From contig JACEVL010000972.1 in assembly GCA_020284085.1 (NCBI GenBank), positions 144,204-208,203 of the forward strand: a DNA stretch of 64,000 nt, in the 5' to 3' direction. Position numbers and translations under genes: made by a program. The stretch comes from Aporrectodea caliginosa (lineage: Eukaryota; Annelida; Clitellata; Crassiclitellata; Lumbricidae). Below, piece after piece: positions 53,569 to 63,878 of the stretch. The notes under the pieces were generated by a model. The model worked only from the letters and a program-made list of their open reading frames with translations. It was not told the origin of the DNA and made no database searches. Position 1 is the stretch's first letter. Every line of letters starts with the position of its first letter.

Positions 53569-56418
53569 ATGGATCCCAAGTTATTTTATTCTAAACGTCC
53601 AAAAAGAACTATCAGAGTCCCACTGAAATTTCAGTTACACTATACACAGCCGAAGAAAATCGTGAAGATTGCTACTACATCAGCCACTACACTTGCTACT
53701 CCATCAAACACTCCGTCTGCTGTCATCGAGGACACTCCATCTGCTGTCATCGAGGACACTACATCTGCTGTTCTCGAGGACACTCCATCTGCTGTTCTCG
53801 AGGACACTCCGTCTGCTGTCATCGAGGACACTCCATCTGCTCCATCTGCTGTCATCGAGGACACTACATCTGCTGTTCTCGAGGACACTCCATCTGCTGT
53901 CATCGAGGACACTCCATATGCTGTCATCGAGGACACTCCATATGCTGTCATCGAGGACACTCCATCTGCTGTCATCGAGGACACTCCATCTGCTGTTCTC
54001 GAGGACACTCCATCTGCTGTCATCGAGGACACTCCATCTGCTGTTCTCGAGGACACTCCGTCTGCTGTCATCGAGGACACTCCATCTGCTGTCATCGAGG
54101 ACACTACATCTGCTGTTCTCGAGGACACTCCATCTGCTGTCATCGAGGACACTCCATCTGCTGTTCTCGAGGACACTCCGTCTGCTGTCATCGAGGACAC
54201 TCCATCTGCTGTCATCGAGGACACTACATCTGCTGTTCTCGAGGACACTCCGTCTGCTGTCATCGAGGACACTCCATCTGCTGTCATCGAGGACACTACA
54301 TCTGCTGTTCTCGAGGACACTCCATCTGCTGTTATCGAGGACACTTCATCTGCCGTCATCGAGGAAAGTCCGCTTATGATTATCTTGTCAGACGGTCATT
54401 ATTTAGAAGGAAATGATATAGTTTTTGGTTCTATCGATGAATTGAACTCATTTATTCAACACAACGGATTACTTTCAAATGATGTGTTCCCAATTGATGG
54501 CCCCAAGTCTGACACAGAGCATTCAGTTCACGTCGACCCAGATTTTTTTCTTGAATCAGTTGCTTCCCCGATTAATGCTGGCATCCCCAATGAAAATGTA
54601 GAAGTAATGGCTAAAAGATTAACTCGAAAAAGAAAGAGAAATACTGATCTTTGGAAGAGGAATGTCCGTAAATCAAAACATTTAAAAGGCGAAGTTCATG
54701 TTAACTCTGTTGGGGTTGAAGTTAGTGCAAAAAGTGTGAAACTGGTTAATTGTAAATGCAGACTAAAGTGCAATGAGAATTTCTCTGACAATTCTCGAAG
54801 CATGATAAATCAGGAATACTATGCATTGGGCGATTATAAGCGTCAGAAAGATTTTATATTGCAAAATATTGTCGTGAGGAAAACTAAAACTCGGCAAGTG
54901 AAATATCGCACCAATGCAGATGGCTCTGAAGATTTGACAAACGCAAAGCATACTTCAGTTGCTTATTACCTGCCGCTAGAAGAATCTAAGAAACGTGTAT
55001 GCAAAAATATGTTTCTGAAAACATTGAGTATAAGCAACCGAGCTGTACTCACGGCCATAGCAAATAAAACAGAAGCTGGAATTTTTGCAGGGTCAGATGG
55101 TAGAGGATGTCAGCCGTCCAGAAATAAAACGGCCGTGGAAGTTATGAATGCAGTTCATGAACATATCAGTTCATTTCCGAAAACAGAGAGCCATTATTGT
55201 CGCAAAGACACAAACAGACAGTATCTCGATAGCGGTCTAACTGTTAAAAAAATGTATAGCTTGTATCTTGACATGTGCAAGAAGAAGTATGGTGAAATGC
55301 ACAAGCCAGTTTCAGAGGCAATCTATAGACGTACATTTGTTGAGGAATATAATCTTGGTTTCTACCATCCCAAGAAAGATCAGTGTAGTGAATGCACAAA
55401 ATTTAACTTAATGAGTGCTGAAGACAAAGAAAGAAATAGAAATGACATAAAACAGCACAAAGAGCGGAATGAAGAAGCTCAAGCTGATAAGGCTACCGAT
55501 AAAAGAAGGGCAATCGAGAATTCCAAATTTCATTCAGTAACATTCGATCTTCAGTCGGTTTTACAAGTTCCATGCTCTGGTGCATCTCTAATGTACTACA
55601 AAAGAAAACTGTGCTGTTATAACTTAACAATATACGAACAGGCGCCGCCTAATGAAGCCTATTGCTATTTGTGGTCCGAGGTTAATGGCAAGAGAGGCAG
55701 CAATGAAATTGGATCTTGTCTGTATAATTATCTCAAACATTTGCCCAATGATATCTCAGAGATCTCCATGTTTTCGGACACATGTGGTGGGCAGAATCGA
55801 AATCAAAATGTGTGTGCCATACTTCTTCATGCCGTTAGAACTATTGATCATATTGATGTTATTGAGCAAAAGTTTTTGGAGAAAGGCCATTCATATATGG
55901 AATGTGATTCGATGCATTCGGCTATTGAACGGGTTAAGAAAAACACTTCAATATATTCAGTGTCCACATGGAGCACTGTCTTTGAGTTAGCTCGCAAAAA
56001 CCACCCATACAAAGTTGTGCAGATGCAATTTTCTGATTTCCTGGACTGCAAAGCACTCTGCGATGAAACAATTAAAAATCGCACAAAAGATGAAAATGGG
56101 AATGTCGTGAACTGGTTGAAAATAAAAGTTTTGCGATTCGAAAAAGCAAACAAAAATGTTGTGCAATATAAATATCGCTATGCGGATGACTTCCAGAAAA
56201 TTAATATCCTTGGCAGAGGCCGGCGTTGCATTATGTCAGACTTGAAGCCTTGCTACAAAGCAATGCTCCCAATTGCAGCTCTGAAAAAGGCAGATTTGTT
56301 GTCTCTTTGTAAGTCGGGTGTTATTCCCAGTGAGCACCATCTGTTTTTTAAAAATCTACCTTCACTTAAACAAGTTTCAAACATCAATGAGGATGACAAA
56401 ACTGATGTGGATGAATGA
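53569..56418 (+). CDS. Putative DDE/D transposase with minisatellite N-terminus
   Basis: 949 codons from the ATG at 53569; an upstream in-frame ATG at 53542 exists, but a good acceptor (GATTTTTTCAG) lies between them, suggesting a 5' UTR intron. Residues about 50-268 are 27 copies of SAV(I/L)EDT(P/T). Then follow a basic region (KRLTRKRKRN), Cys-rich segment (NCKCRLKC), SHYCRKDTN, HPKKDQCSEC, and the probable catalytic core: D660 in VTFDLQSVL, D737 in MFSDTCGGQNRN, and acidic residues 778-787 in YMECDSMHSAIE. RGSNEIGSCL lies between. Blocks like these occur in widespread uncharacterised animal proteins that I infer to be transposases. No breaks seen. Confidence 0.82.
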   Translation: MDPKLFYSKRPKRTIRVPLKFQLHYTQPKKIVKIATTSATTLATPSNTPSAVIEDTPSAVIEDTTSAVLEDTPSAVLEDTPSAVIEDTPSAPSAVIEDTTSAVLEDTPSAVIEDTPYAVIEDTPYAVIEDTPSAVIEDTPSAVLEDTPSAVIEDTPSAVLEDTPSAVIEDTPSAVIEDTTSAVLEDTPSAVIEDTPSAVLEDTPSAVIEDTPSAVIEDTTSAVLEDTPSAVIEDTPSAVIEDTTSAVLEDTPSAVIEDTSSAVIEESPLMIILSDGHYLEGNDIVFGSIDELNSFIQHNGLLSNDVFPIDGPKSDTEHSVHVDPDFFLESVASPINAGIPNENVEVMAKRLTRKRKRNTDLWKRNVRKSKHLKGEVHVNSVGVEVSAKSVKLVNCKCRLKCNENFSDNSRSMINQEYYALGDYKRQKDFILQNIVVRKTKTRQVKYRTNADGSEDLTNAKHTSVAYYLPLEESKKRVCKNMFLKTLSISNRAVLTAIANKTEAGIFAGSDGRGCQPSRNKTAVEVMNAVHEHISSFPKTESHYCRKDTNRQYLDSGLTVKKMYSLYLDMCKKKYGEMHKPVSEAIYRRTFVEEYNLGFYHPKKDQCSECTKFNLMSAEDKERNRNDIKQHKERNEEAQADKATDKRRAIENSKFHSVTFDLQSVLQVPCSGASLMYYKRKLCCYNLTIYEQAPPNEAYCYLWSEVNGKRGSNEIGSCLYNYLKHLPNDISEISMFSDTCGGQNRNQNVCAILLHAVRTIDHIDVIEQKFLEKGHSYMECDSMHSAIERVKKNTSIYSVSTWSTVFELARKNHPYKVVQMQFSDFLDCKALCDETIKNRTKDENGNVVNWLKIKVLRFEKANKNVVQYKYRYADDFQKINILGRGRRCIMSDLKPCYKAMLPIAALKKADLLSLCKSGVIPSEHHLFFKNLPSLKQVSNINEDDKTDVDE
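53716..54372. repeat. In-frame 24-bp minisatellite, 27 units
   Basis: Units TCTGCTGTCATCGAGGACAC plus TCCA, alternating with a TTCTC variant. One unit carries a 9-bp insertion (CCATCTGCT). Variants form a higher-order pattern (I-P, I-T, L-P). All units keep the reading frame, and the other strand and frame are also open. Confidence 0.97.
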
Positions 56419-57086
56419 TGGAGTACATTATTAAAATAATGCATTATCCATTACTTTCATTACGTTGACATTAATACTGTTGAGTTTTTTTTATTATTCA
56501 TTGCAATGTGCTCATGTTGTCTGTTGACTGGAGTAATTTCAATGCTCATTGCCATAATTATGCTCATGTTGGACTTCAACAATTTTAATGCTCGATCGAG
56601 TTATTTCCTAATGATTTCTCACTCAAGAAACTGATGACAAGTGGTATGATAATAAGAAAATTATTCTTCTAAAATGGTGTCATAATTATTATTAGTCTAT
56701 TATGATTACTGCATTCAAGTAACTAACTATCACCAATGAAGTAACAATTATGCTATTGTCTATTATAAGAAACAACAACAATAGTAGCAGCAGGAATGCA
56801 CTATCTGTAAATAGTGCATTCTAGGTCAACATCAATTGCTCTTGTGTTGCGAGCAATACTGCACCATATCCAAAATTCATGCAAGAACGCACCAAAATAG
56901 TGAAATAGTTACTATTACCTTCACTTTTTTACTCTTAACTTTAAAAACTCAATGATTTCTATAATGAAAGTCGATGGGCGTGAAAGAGAGATAATTTCTG
57001 AAAAAAATGTGATATCAATGTTTCTGAATGAATGTGATCTGGATTTATCATTACACTTTCAATCTTGAAAAGCAGTTTTCTCAGTT

Positions 57087-57502
57087 CGAACTGGCTTCCG
57101 GTACCGTCCGAACGGTACCGTTATTTCTTTTCTACGGTACCGTCCGCAAATAATCTATGGGCGATTGCACATATCTATGGCGTGTACATCTGGTTGAAAT
57201 AAATATTGGCAAAAGCCTGTCACGTTAAGTTGTTGTCTTCGCGTCGAATTTTTCTATGGCCGACAACTTGCGGGTCGGTTAGGGCCAGGTTAGTATTCGT
57301 GTGGTCGTTTAGTGTCAAATTAGGCGTCGTGAGGGTCGGTTAGGGTCAGGGTTAGGGTTAGTTTCGTTCATCTCTTAACTACTGCGCTATTGATGGTTAG
57401 GCTTTCACGCCATAGATATGTGCAATCGGCAATAGATTATTTGCGGACGGTACCGTAGAAAAGAAATAACGGTACCGTCCGGACGGTACCGTAGCCAGTG
57501 CG
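57087..57502. mobile_element. Nested palindromic MITE, 416 bp
   Basis: Termini CGAACTGGCT and AGCCAGTGCG; about 90-bp inverted arms rich in CGGTACCGTCCG. Flanked by TTCTCAGTT at 57078-57086 and 57503-57511, a 9-bp duplication. The loop contains TTAGGG-like units (GGTTAGGGTTAG near 57350). A 9-bp duplication would suit Mutator-like elements. Confidence 0.9.
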
Positions 57503-57557
57503 TTCTCAGTTTGCACATTTTCCAATCTGGTGCGTTCTTGCTTTAACCCCTCGATAT

Positions 57558-58097
57558 CAAGCCCAATGAACATCGGCCAGCCTAGATCGCGATGTAGTTC
57601 TTAGTAAAGCAACGTTCTTCTCATAAAATTATTATGACCACGTCTACGGATCAGATTAAAACTACACTGTCGTTTTATTTCTGCGTGCTTACTTGACATG
57701 GCATCTTAAATTCTTAATATCACCATGGTCTTTTCACATAGGCCTACTCAGGGTTGAAATACGGGAATTATTGTCCTTAGTAGGCCTACGTTGAACCACT
57801 TCAGACCCGCAATTTACCTAATCCAAATACTTATCCACAATGTTATCGAAAATAACTATTGCCACAATGTTATCGAAAACGATAACTATTGCCATAGTCT
57901 ATGCAGCCGATTTGCGGTCATTAGCTCATAAGAAAATTTTTGACACTATCCATGTAAGCAAGACTAAAAACAAGAGCTACTTGCGCGTACGCAGCACTGG
58001 CAACCACAAGTACGCCAGTACTCGCCGAGTCGAATTTAAACAGCCTAAATATGCAATTATTGAAACAATTCACAAGAACACAAATGACAGAAGACAT
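57558..58097. other. Intergenic, no gene
   Basis: Contains a 15-bp match CGCAATTTACCTAAT to the flank of the SINE at 51809. A tandem CACAATGTTATCGAAAA duplication occurs at 57837-57885. No coding support. Confidence 0.4.
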
Positions 58098-58178
58098 AAA
58101 TCTTAACTACTAACAGAACAGACAGCCTGCAATACACGGCGCTAATAGCAGCCTACAAAGCATGTCCGCCTACCCAAT
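58098..58178 (-). mobile_element. SINE fragment
   Basis: About 80 bp matching the body of the SINE at 51670-51745 with a few substitutions; tRNA-like head and tail are missing. Confidence 0.75.
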
Positions 58179-58769
58179 TTTCATTTGTATTGTATTGTAT
58201 TGTAGTTAGGGGCCGTCCATAAATTTTCTATGAAGGCGAACAAAAAAACGATAATCGGTTTTAAATCAGATTTCTAAAACCGATAATCGGTTTGCAAAAA
58301 AACGATATTAACAACCCTAATTCAAACAAACAAACAAACAAACAATTTATATAAACAAGCAAAGAATTGAATGGGAGAAGTTATTGTATATCAGGGAGGA
58401 TGAGTAATGGCTAGTCATAGGAGAAAAACGAGGAGCTTCAATAGCCAGATCTAAGGAAACATTGTTTATTTTGTATAGCATCCGTGACATACCGATTTAA
58501 GTATTACTTTTAATAAATTAGTTATAACTTGTGAAATCCTTGTACTGAATTCAATACTTTTTAAATTAAATACTACATAAAATACATGTACTGCATTGGT
58601 TTTAACTTGTGACATACAGATGTAGCCTAACTGATACTTAATTGTACCGTACTGCATTTGTAAAGAAACATATGTGCAATAAAGAATGATTTCATTTCTA
58701 TGTTCAGATTCGTACTGGATTCGAGCCTTGCGGTGACATGCTGTCACATTACCACTTCTCTGTGGCATC

Positions 58770-58890
58770 TAGGGTTGCCACTTGCCACCTGTCCCGACGT
58801 GGTCGGGACTGTCCCGATTTCCAGACAAATGTCCCGTGTCCCGACTTGACTAAGTCGGGACAGTAAAATGTCCCGACTTTCAAATTTGTC
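58770..58890. mobile_element. hAT-like MITE end, GTCCCGAC-rich
   Basis: Begins TAGGGTTGCCACTTGCCACC and carries repeated GTCCCGAC and GTCGGGAC units that can fold back. A related block is at 10407-10510. No right end found. Confidence 0.5.
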
Positions 58891-59489
58891 ACCAAACAAA
58901 CAAAATGTTGTAGCTTAAAACACAATAACCGTATTAACTAGGCCTACTGACATTAATTTGTTCTTCGATTGGTGACGGAGATGAGCTTCACAACGCCTCT
59001 AGGCTACTTACTTACCTCCGAGCAGTTTTGCCAGACAAAAGTGCAGATCTATTTAATGGTCTGAATTTCTTAAAGCTATTTTTTAAAAGCAACGAACTGT
59101 TGAAACTTGCAAAAAGTTCTTGAGCTTGTTTTGTCGGTGCCATTGAGCAGTGATGAAGAATTTATCGACTGACCCTGCAGCGTGTCAGAATGTGTGTTGA
59201 ACTTGTCGAAGTCGAACCTTAATTGTTTGGGAAAACATTTATAGAATGACACGTGCGGAGTTCTAGAACTTTGTTTTAGGACAGAAAGCGTTGTTGCAAG
59301 CTGTGAGGAGTAATTTAAAATACTTCATTAAATCAAAATCATGATCATCGCAAAAGAAGGCTGCTTAAAAACTTGATCTGATCGACAGAATCTGCATGTG
59401 TTCTTAAAATTAAACTGTTTCATAAATTTAAAAAATTTCAGAAATCAATGTTGGAAATGAACCATGATTTAGACTGTAATAGCAATTAC

Positions 59490-59925
59490 CACTCCCCTGG
59501 GTCGCTTCCTATCTTTCGGAGCGCCCTACCTCTAACATTTTTCACTCAGCTTGCTCGCCTTGGCGCCCTGCTCCTATTGGTCTCCCACCGGCTTCTGTTC
59601 TTGAACTGTTGAACACATTCTCTACATCCTATTTACAGCAGCTGATGTCAATTAAGTCTCTACTTAGATATTGTTATCTTCTTGCATCCACTCCAGAGGA
59701 ATGGTAAGAGAAGTGTGCAACTGCAGAGCAGTGGTTAGCGAAGTGGGTCCTTCTTTTTGGAATAGCCTCCCCTCTGACCTGCGTTCTCTCCCGCGAGACC
59801 TCTCTGCGTCTTTTTATAAACTACTTAAGACTTTCGTTTTTGACCGGGCCTGGGTCGGGAGCGCCTCTGAGTGGTTATCTTGCGCTATATAAATTTCATA
59901 GATAGATAGATAGATATTTGTACGT
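59490..59925 (+). mobile_element. LINE 3' fragment with GATA tail
   Basis: Encodes GPSFWNSLPSDLRSL and FYKLLKTFVFDRAW, then GCGCTATATAAATTTC and four GATA units. The upstream part is broken. Confidence 0.75.
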
Positions 59926-59997
59926 AACACACATCTTTAATAACAACATTTAAACACAAAATAATTATTCGGTTGCACGAATTGCCCGGCCGCCCCC

Positions 59998-60194
59998 AGT
60001 GGCGTACTGAAGGGTTTCAGCGCCCATGGAGGGGCAAAGTTGATGACTGCGCCCCTTTTAATTCTCTTGTTGACTTTTAATCGTTCTTGTCATAGTAGGC
60101 TACTGTGTACCACTGAGAGCTAATTTCATAGCCCCCTTGTGTTCGCCCGGGGACGGTTGCCCCTCTGCCCCCATCATTCGTTACGTCACTGGAC
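59998..60194. mobile_element. Possible hAT-like MITE
   Basis: Left CAGTGGCGTACTGAAG and right CGTTACGTCACTG are imperfect inverted ends with GCGCCC/GGGGCA-rich subtermini; no matching 8-bp duplication was seen. Confidence 0.35.
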
Positions 60195-60699
60195 GTCCCT
60201 ACATGACCGTAACTCGTGAGCTGTTTGACGAGAAACTTGCGTCCCGACTTCCTAGTTCGAAAAGGTGCACCATGGCAACCCCATTTCCGCAATTAACTCG
60301 TTTTCAATTTCAGAGCTGGCAGTTGGGGCCTACGAAAGCAAAAGAGTGCCTACAGGGCCTACGACGACCTTAAAACGGCCCTGGTTAAACGGGGTAAAAT
60401 TGACCGACGATGACTTGCTATTGTCAGGTTTTCCGCGAACTATCGGGTCGGCGTCCATATCGAAAGTTTTCGAAACCACGTTTTAAGTCAATGTTGTAAA
60501 TGGTCGAAAATTTGACAGATTGAGATCTTTGAACTAAACTGACAATTGGACTATAAGCTATCCTGTTTGAAAACGTATACATTTATTCCTTGTGAATAGG
60601 TCTTCAATATCCTGCTCTTCTACTCTAGTTGGGCTGTGGTGTAAGGTTCTGATACAGCACGATATAAGCCTTAGCATTTAATGCTGACGAGTCACAGTA

Positions 60700-61025
60700 T
60701 TGCAGCTCAGTCGCTATCCCCCACACTTCTCTTTATTCAACCAGGCTGATTGTCTTTCTTTGGTCTCACCTAAGACGAGAACAAGATCCTTCTGTTGCTA
60801 GACCTAGACTTTGGAATTAAATCCCAGTAGACCTATCTGTCCGTTCTGCTCAGTCGCCTATGACATTTCATTCAGAAGACTTTCCTCTCAGACTGCATAT
60901 CCACCGTAAGTTGCATCCATGATCCATGTCTAAGCTGACTGATCTTAATGTTCACCTATTCAAGGCTTGGTGTTGGTGCGCCATCGGTTGATGCCTTGTG
61001 AATTAAACACTGGCGCGATAGAAGT
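60700..61025 (+). mobile_element. Decayed LINE 3' fragment
   Basis: Broken frames include DLSVRSAQSPMTFHSE and end in GCGCGATAGAAGTTACTAAT, the same tail as near 43585. Confidence 0.5.
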
Positions 61026-61564
61026 TACTAATAAACAATTAACAACGATAGTACACAGTCACAATATTTATGCTGTAATATTGCTATAACAGAGCGTTAA
61101 TAATGAGTCTCTGTATTACTTTACTTGGTCCAGAAAATAAATGCATAGCATTGAGGGTTCTTAGCAATGACTGAGCGATGAACTAGATTGGTCTCTGAGA
61201 ACGCGATGGTAGAGGCGGCGGTGGAACGCCAAGAGTATGATCGATGCTCGCATAAGTCTCAACCAAAGTGATCATCGGAGGATGTTTGACCGGAACTCTT
61301 GAAGTACTCTCGCGGAACTTATTTACATCCATATATTGCGTCCCATCATCTCCAGTGTATGTCTACAAAAGAAGACATATCGCAATTATTGTTCAATTTT
61401 AGCATGGTAATTCTCATCGCACCACGACCAGCTATTTTAGCCTACACTACTCATCCAACAGTAATTAGGATTATTAGGCCAAGAGTACATAAGCAATAAC
61501 TGCTTGTTAGTTGCTCATCATTGGATTATTTATTTATATATTACCATGCATTTATTAAGCTCCA

Positions 61565-61690
61565 CTATCGAATGACCAAGCATCAGTCGATGGTGCTGAG
61601 TGAGAAGTCAAGGTCCCTAAATAGTAGCCTATCTAAAACCGTCTCAAAAAGGCGAGCGCTCTAACCAATCGTCTACCAAGCCCCACAATA
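61565..61690 (-). mobile_element. tRNA-derived SINE fragment
   Basis: Minus strand reads GGGGCTTGGTAGACGATTGG then TTAGAGCGCTCGCC, a tRNA A-box-like head, with a body related to 42380-42460. Confidence 0.45.
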
Positions 61691-62044
61691 CCGACTGTTG
61701 GGAAATGTAATGGATAGTCTTGCACTGGAAATCTGTTGCTGGTATACGTGGACTGCGTCATGTATTTTTGGCGCTGGAAATCTGGAATTTGCCCCAGGTG
61801 ACATAAGAGAAAATGTCTGGTTGTAGTAGTAGTAATAATAAAATAAAGTGCGGAGTATAACGTTCCAGCTTTTCCAACAACTTTAAGCAATTAAATAGTA
61901 CAATTCTCACTTTCGACGGTTGGCGAATTTCAGCTGGCATTTCTATATTCGTTTGGCAGTTTCCAACCGACGCTCTTGGTTCTGAAAGTAAAAATAAGTT
62001 TTCTTGATAGATTATAATTGTATTCGCATATTTACATAGCACCT

Positions 62045-62340
62045 TTTAAAGAAACTCTCCACAGTCACTCCGGATGCATTGCATTTTTGTTTGCTAGATC
62101 TGAACGGTCTCTCATATCCATGTCCTGTGTCCTAAAATCCTCTTTTACATTGTCCATCCAAGTCCCTGCCTTCAATCACTACTAAGAAATCCTTATACCC
62201 CTCCTCGTTGCCTGAAACAATCAAGTATGGGTCTTTTAGCTGAGCCTCGATGCAGATCAGTTATGGGCTCGCGTACATTCCATGACTCTGCTTCCAAGGA
62301 ATGGAATCGACTGCCACTCTCTCTTCGTATTGCCCATGGA
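62045..62340 (+). mobile_element. Decayed LINE fragment
   Basis: Contains GSRTFHDSASKEWNRLPLSLR-like codons (about 62265-62330) in broken frames, resembling the RT C-terminus of the other CR1/L2-like pieces. Confidence 0.5.
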
Positions 62341-62804
62341 TAGGATAATGATCAACATAGTGCTAATAGCTCTAGGCTTAACTGTGGTGCTGCTGACGCC
62401 TTTAACATGGTTGCTTTTGATTATTGGTCAATATAATTCTATTGGTGCTTATAGGCCTACTGCTCATTTAATTATTAGATAGTCTTGGTTGTCGTTCTTA
62501 GATACTTATATGTTGCTTAGAAACCTAAGCATGGTGCTTAGCTGCAAGTGACAATGTTTGACAAAATTCAGCCTTCAATGTTGGGCTGTACATTTTTCTG
62601 CATTTGAATTAAAAGATCCAGCAGACCAGACATTTACGCAGGGATTCCTGAGCGTGTAATATCGCCAAGATTACGACAACCTGTAAAACTGCATCTTCTA
62701 ACATTAGAACGACTTCGCTAGAGGTTCTACCTAGGACTTGGGTTTCCACGCCAAATGGCTTTAGAATTCGATGCTGGAAACCACCATTCAGTTTACTGTA
62801 ATAA

Positions 62805-63297
62805 GTAATCGTAATCGTAATCCATTTATAAAGCGCCACTCAAAACAGAGGCGCTCCCGACCCGAAGCCAGTTTCTTCACTGGTAAAGAGGGGAGGTTTT
62901 CAGGCGCTTGCAGAACTGGTCAAAAAAGAAATAAAGAAAAAAAGGATAAGTCCCTAAGGGACTGAGGTAACTAGTTCCAGCTATTGGGACCAACAATAGC
63001 GAAACTCCTAGACTGGGCCGTAGAAGTACGCACCCGCGGAACAACCAATAACGGGCCGAGGACCGAAGGGAGGAACGACTGTGGAAGAGAAGATACTGGG
63101 GTACAAAAGACCCTAAGATAGTGAGCAGACCCAGCAAGACAGCTTGCCTTGAGGGAACAGACAGCGAATTGGATACTGTATCTATCTATTATCAAACAGT
63201 CCAGTAGCATCCGCCCTGGTCTTCTTCTCTTTCCACAATTTTTGAAGAAGGGACATCTGGGGCCTACTGTTATAACGTTATGGTCCAATATTCCCAT
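62805..63297 (-). mobile_element. LINE 3' fragment, reverse orientation
   Basis: Minus strand encodes PLLVVPRVRTSTAQSRSFA and GPNSWN, with the 3' end GGCGCTTTATAAATGG at about 62820. Frames are broken. Confidence 0.7.
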
Positions 63298-63878
63298 GTT
63301 TAAATACAGAACGACGCTATGTCTAATTCGTTAGTTATCCAGACTTATTTAGCGCCTCATTGGTAGTCCAAAAGTGTCTAAATTATGTTAGATTCAATAA
63401 GAGCAAAAAGTTAATCAGTTAGTACACTGTGCTGAAGGTCACAACTAAGTATGTAGCCTAGGGCTAGGCCTATGAGCCGAAATAGTAGCCAGCAGCAGAA
63501 AATTGTGTGTTGGTGAAAATGAGGCCATCTATTATACGGGTAAAGGTCTCAACGCGAGTTCCGGGGGTAGCCAGCCATTTGGGTAAAACAGAAAGATGCC
63601 AGATAATGAGTTCGCTTTGGAATATAATAAACAATATAGCCTAATTGCAATCGTTTAAACGACTTAATAGTTTAACCGACTGCGAAAACAGAAAATTGCC
63701 CAGATAGGCCCCTAGAAGTTCGTTGGAACATAATGATCATGCCCTTAAAGGTTGCTTCCCCGGCTAAACCGAGGTTTATTGCTTCAGGCCACAAGATCCA
63801 TGACCCAAAGACTTATAACTGGAAACCGACAACAGCATATTAAGAAAAAAACTTTCATATCTAAGAATGCTGTAGGAC
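63298..63878. other. No feature recognised
   Basis: AT-rich sequence with short spurious frames only. Confidence 0.4.

Larger units (their letters stand above)
52584..57553 (+). mobile_element. Intact-looking 4.97-kb DNA transposon (Sola-like?)
   Basis: Perfect 26-bp inverted termini beginning CGAGGGGTTAAAGCAAGAAC (52584-52609 and 57528-57553), flanked by ATAT at 52580-52583 and 57554-57557. It contains one intact long ORF (53569-56418). A 14-bp internal copy of the terminus core (GCAAGAACGCACCA) lies at 56881, with related GCGCACCA-type sites near 52682 and 52901. A 4-bp duplication and long acidic-triad transposase are compatible with the Sola superfamily, but the assignment is tentative. 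Perfect termini and an open ORF imply recent activity. Confidence 0.9.

Noticed and set aside
53640..54359. 239-codon antisense frame and 236-codon alternate plus frame
   Set aside because: Shadows of the 24-bp minisatellite, open only because the unit length is a multiple of three.
53716..54372. CRISPR-like regularly spaced repeat
   Set aside because: The repeats are contiguous with no unique spacers, inside a coding frame in a eukaryotic genome; it is a minisatellite.
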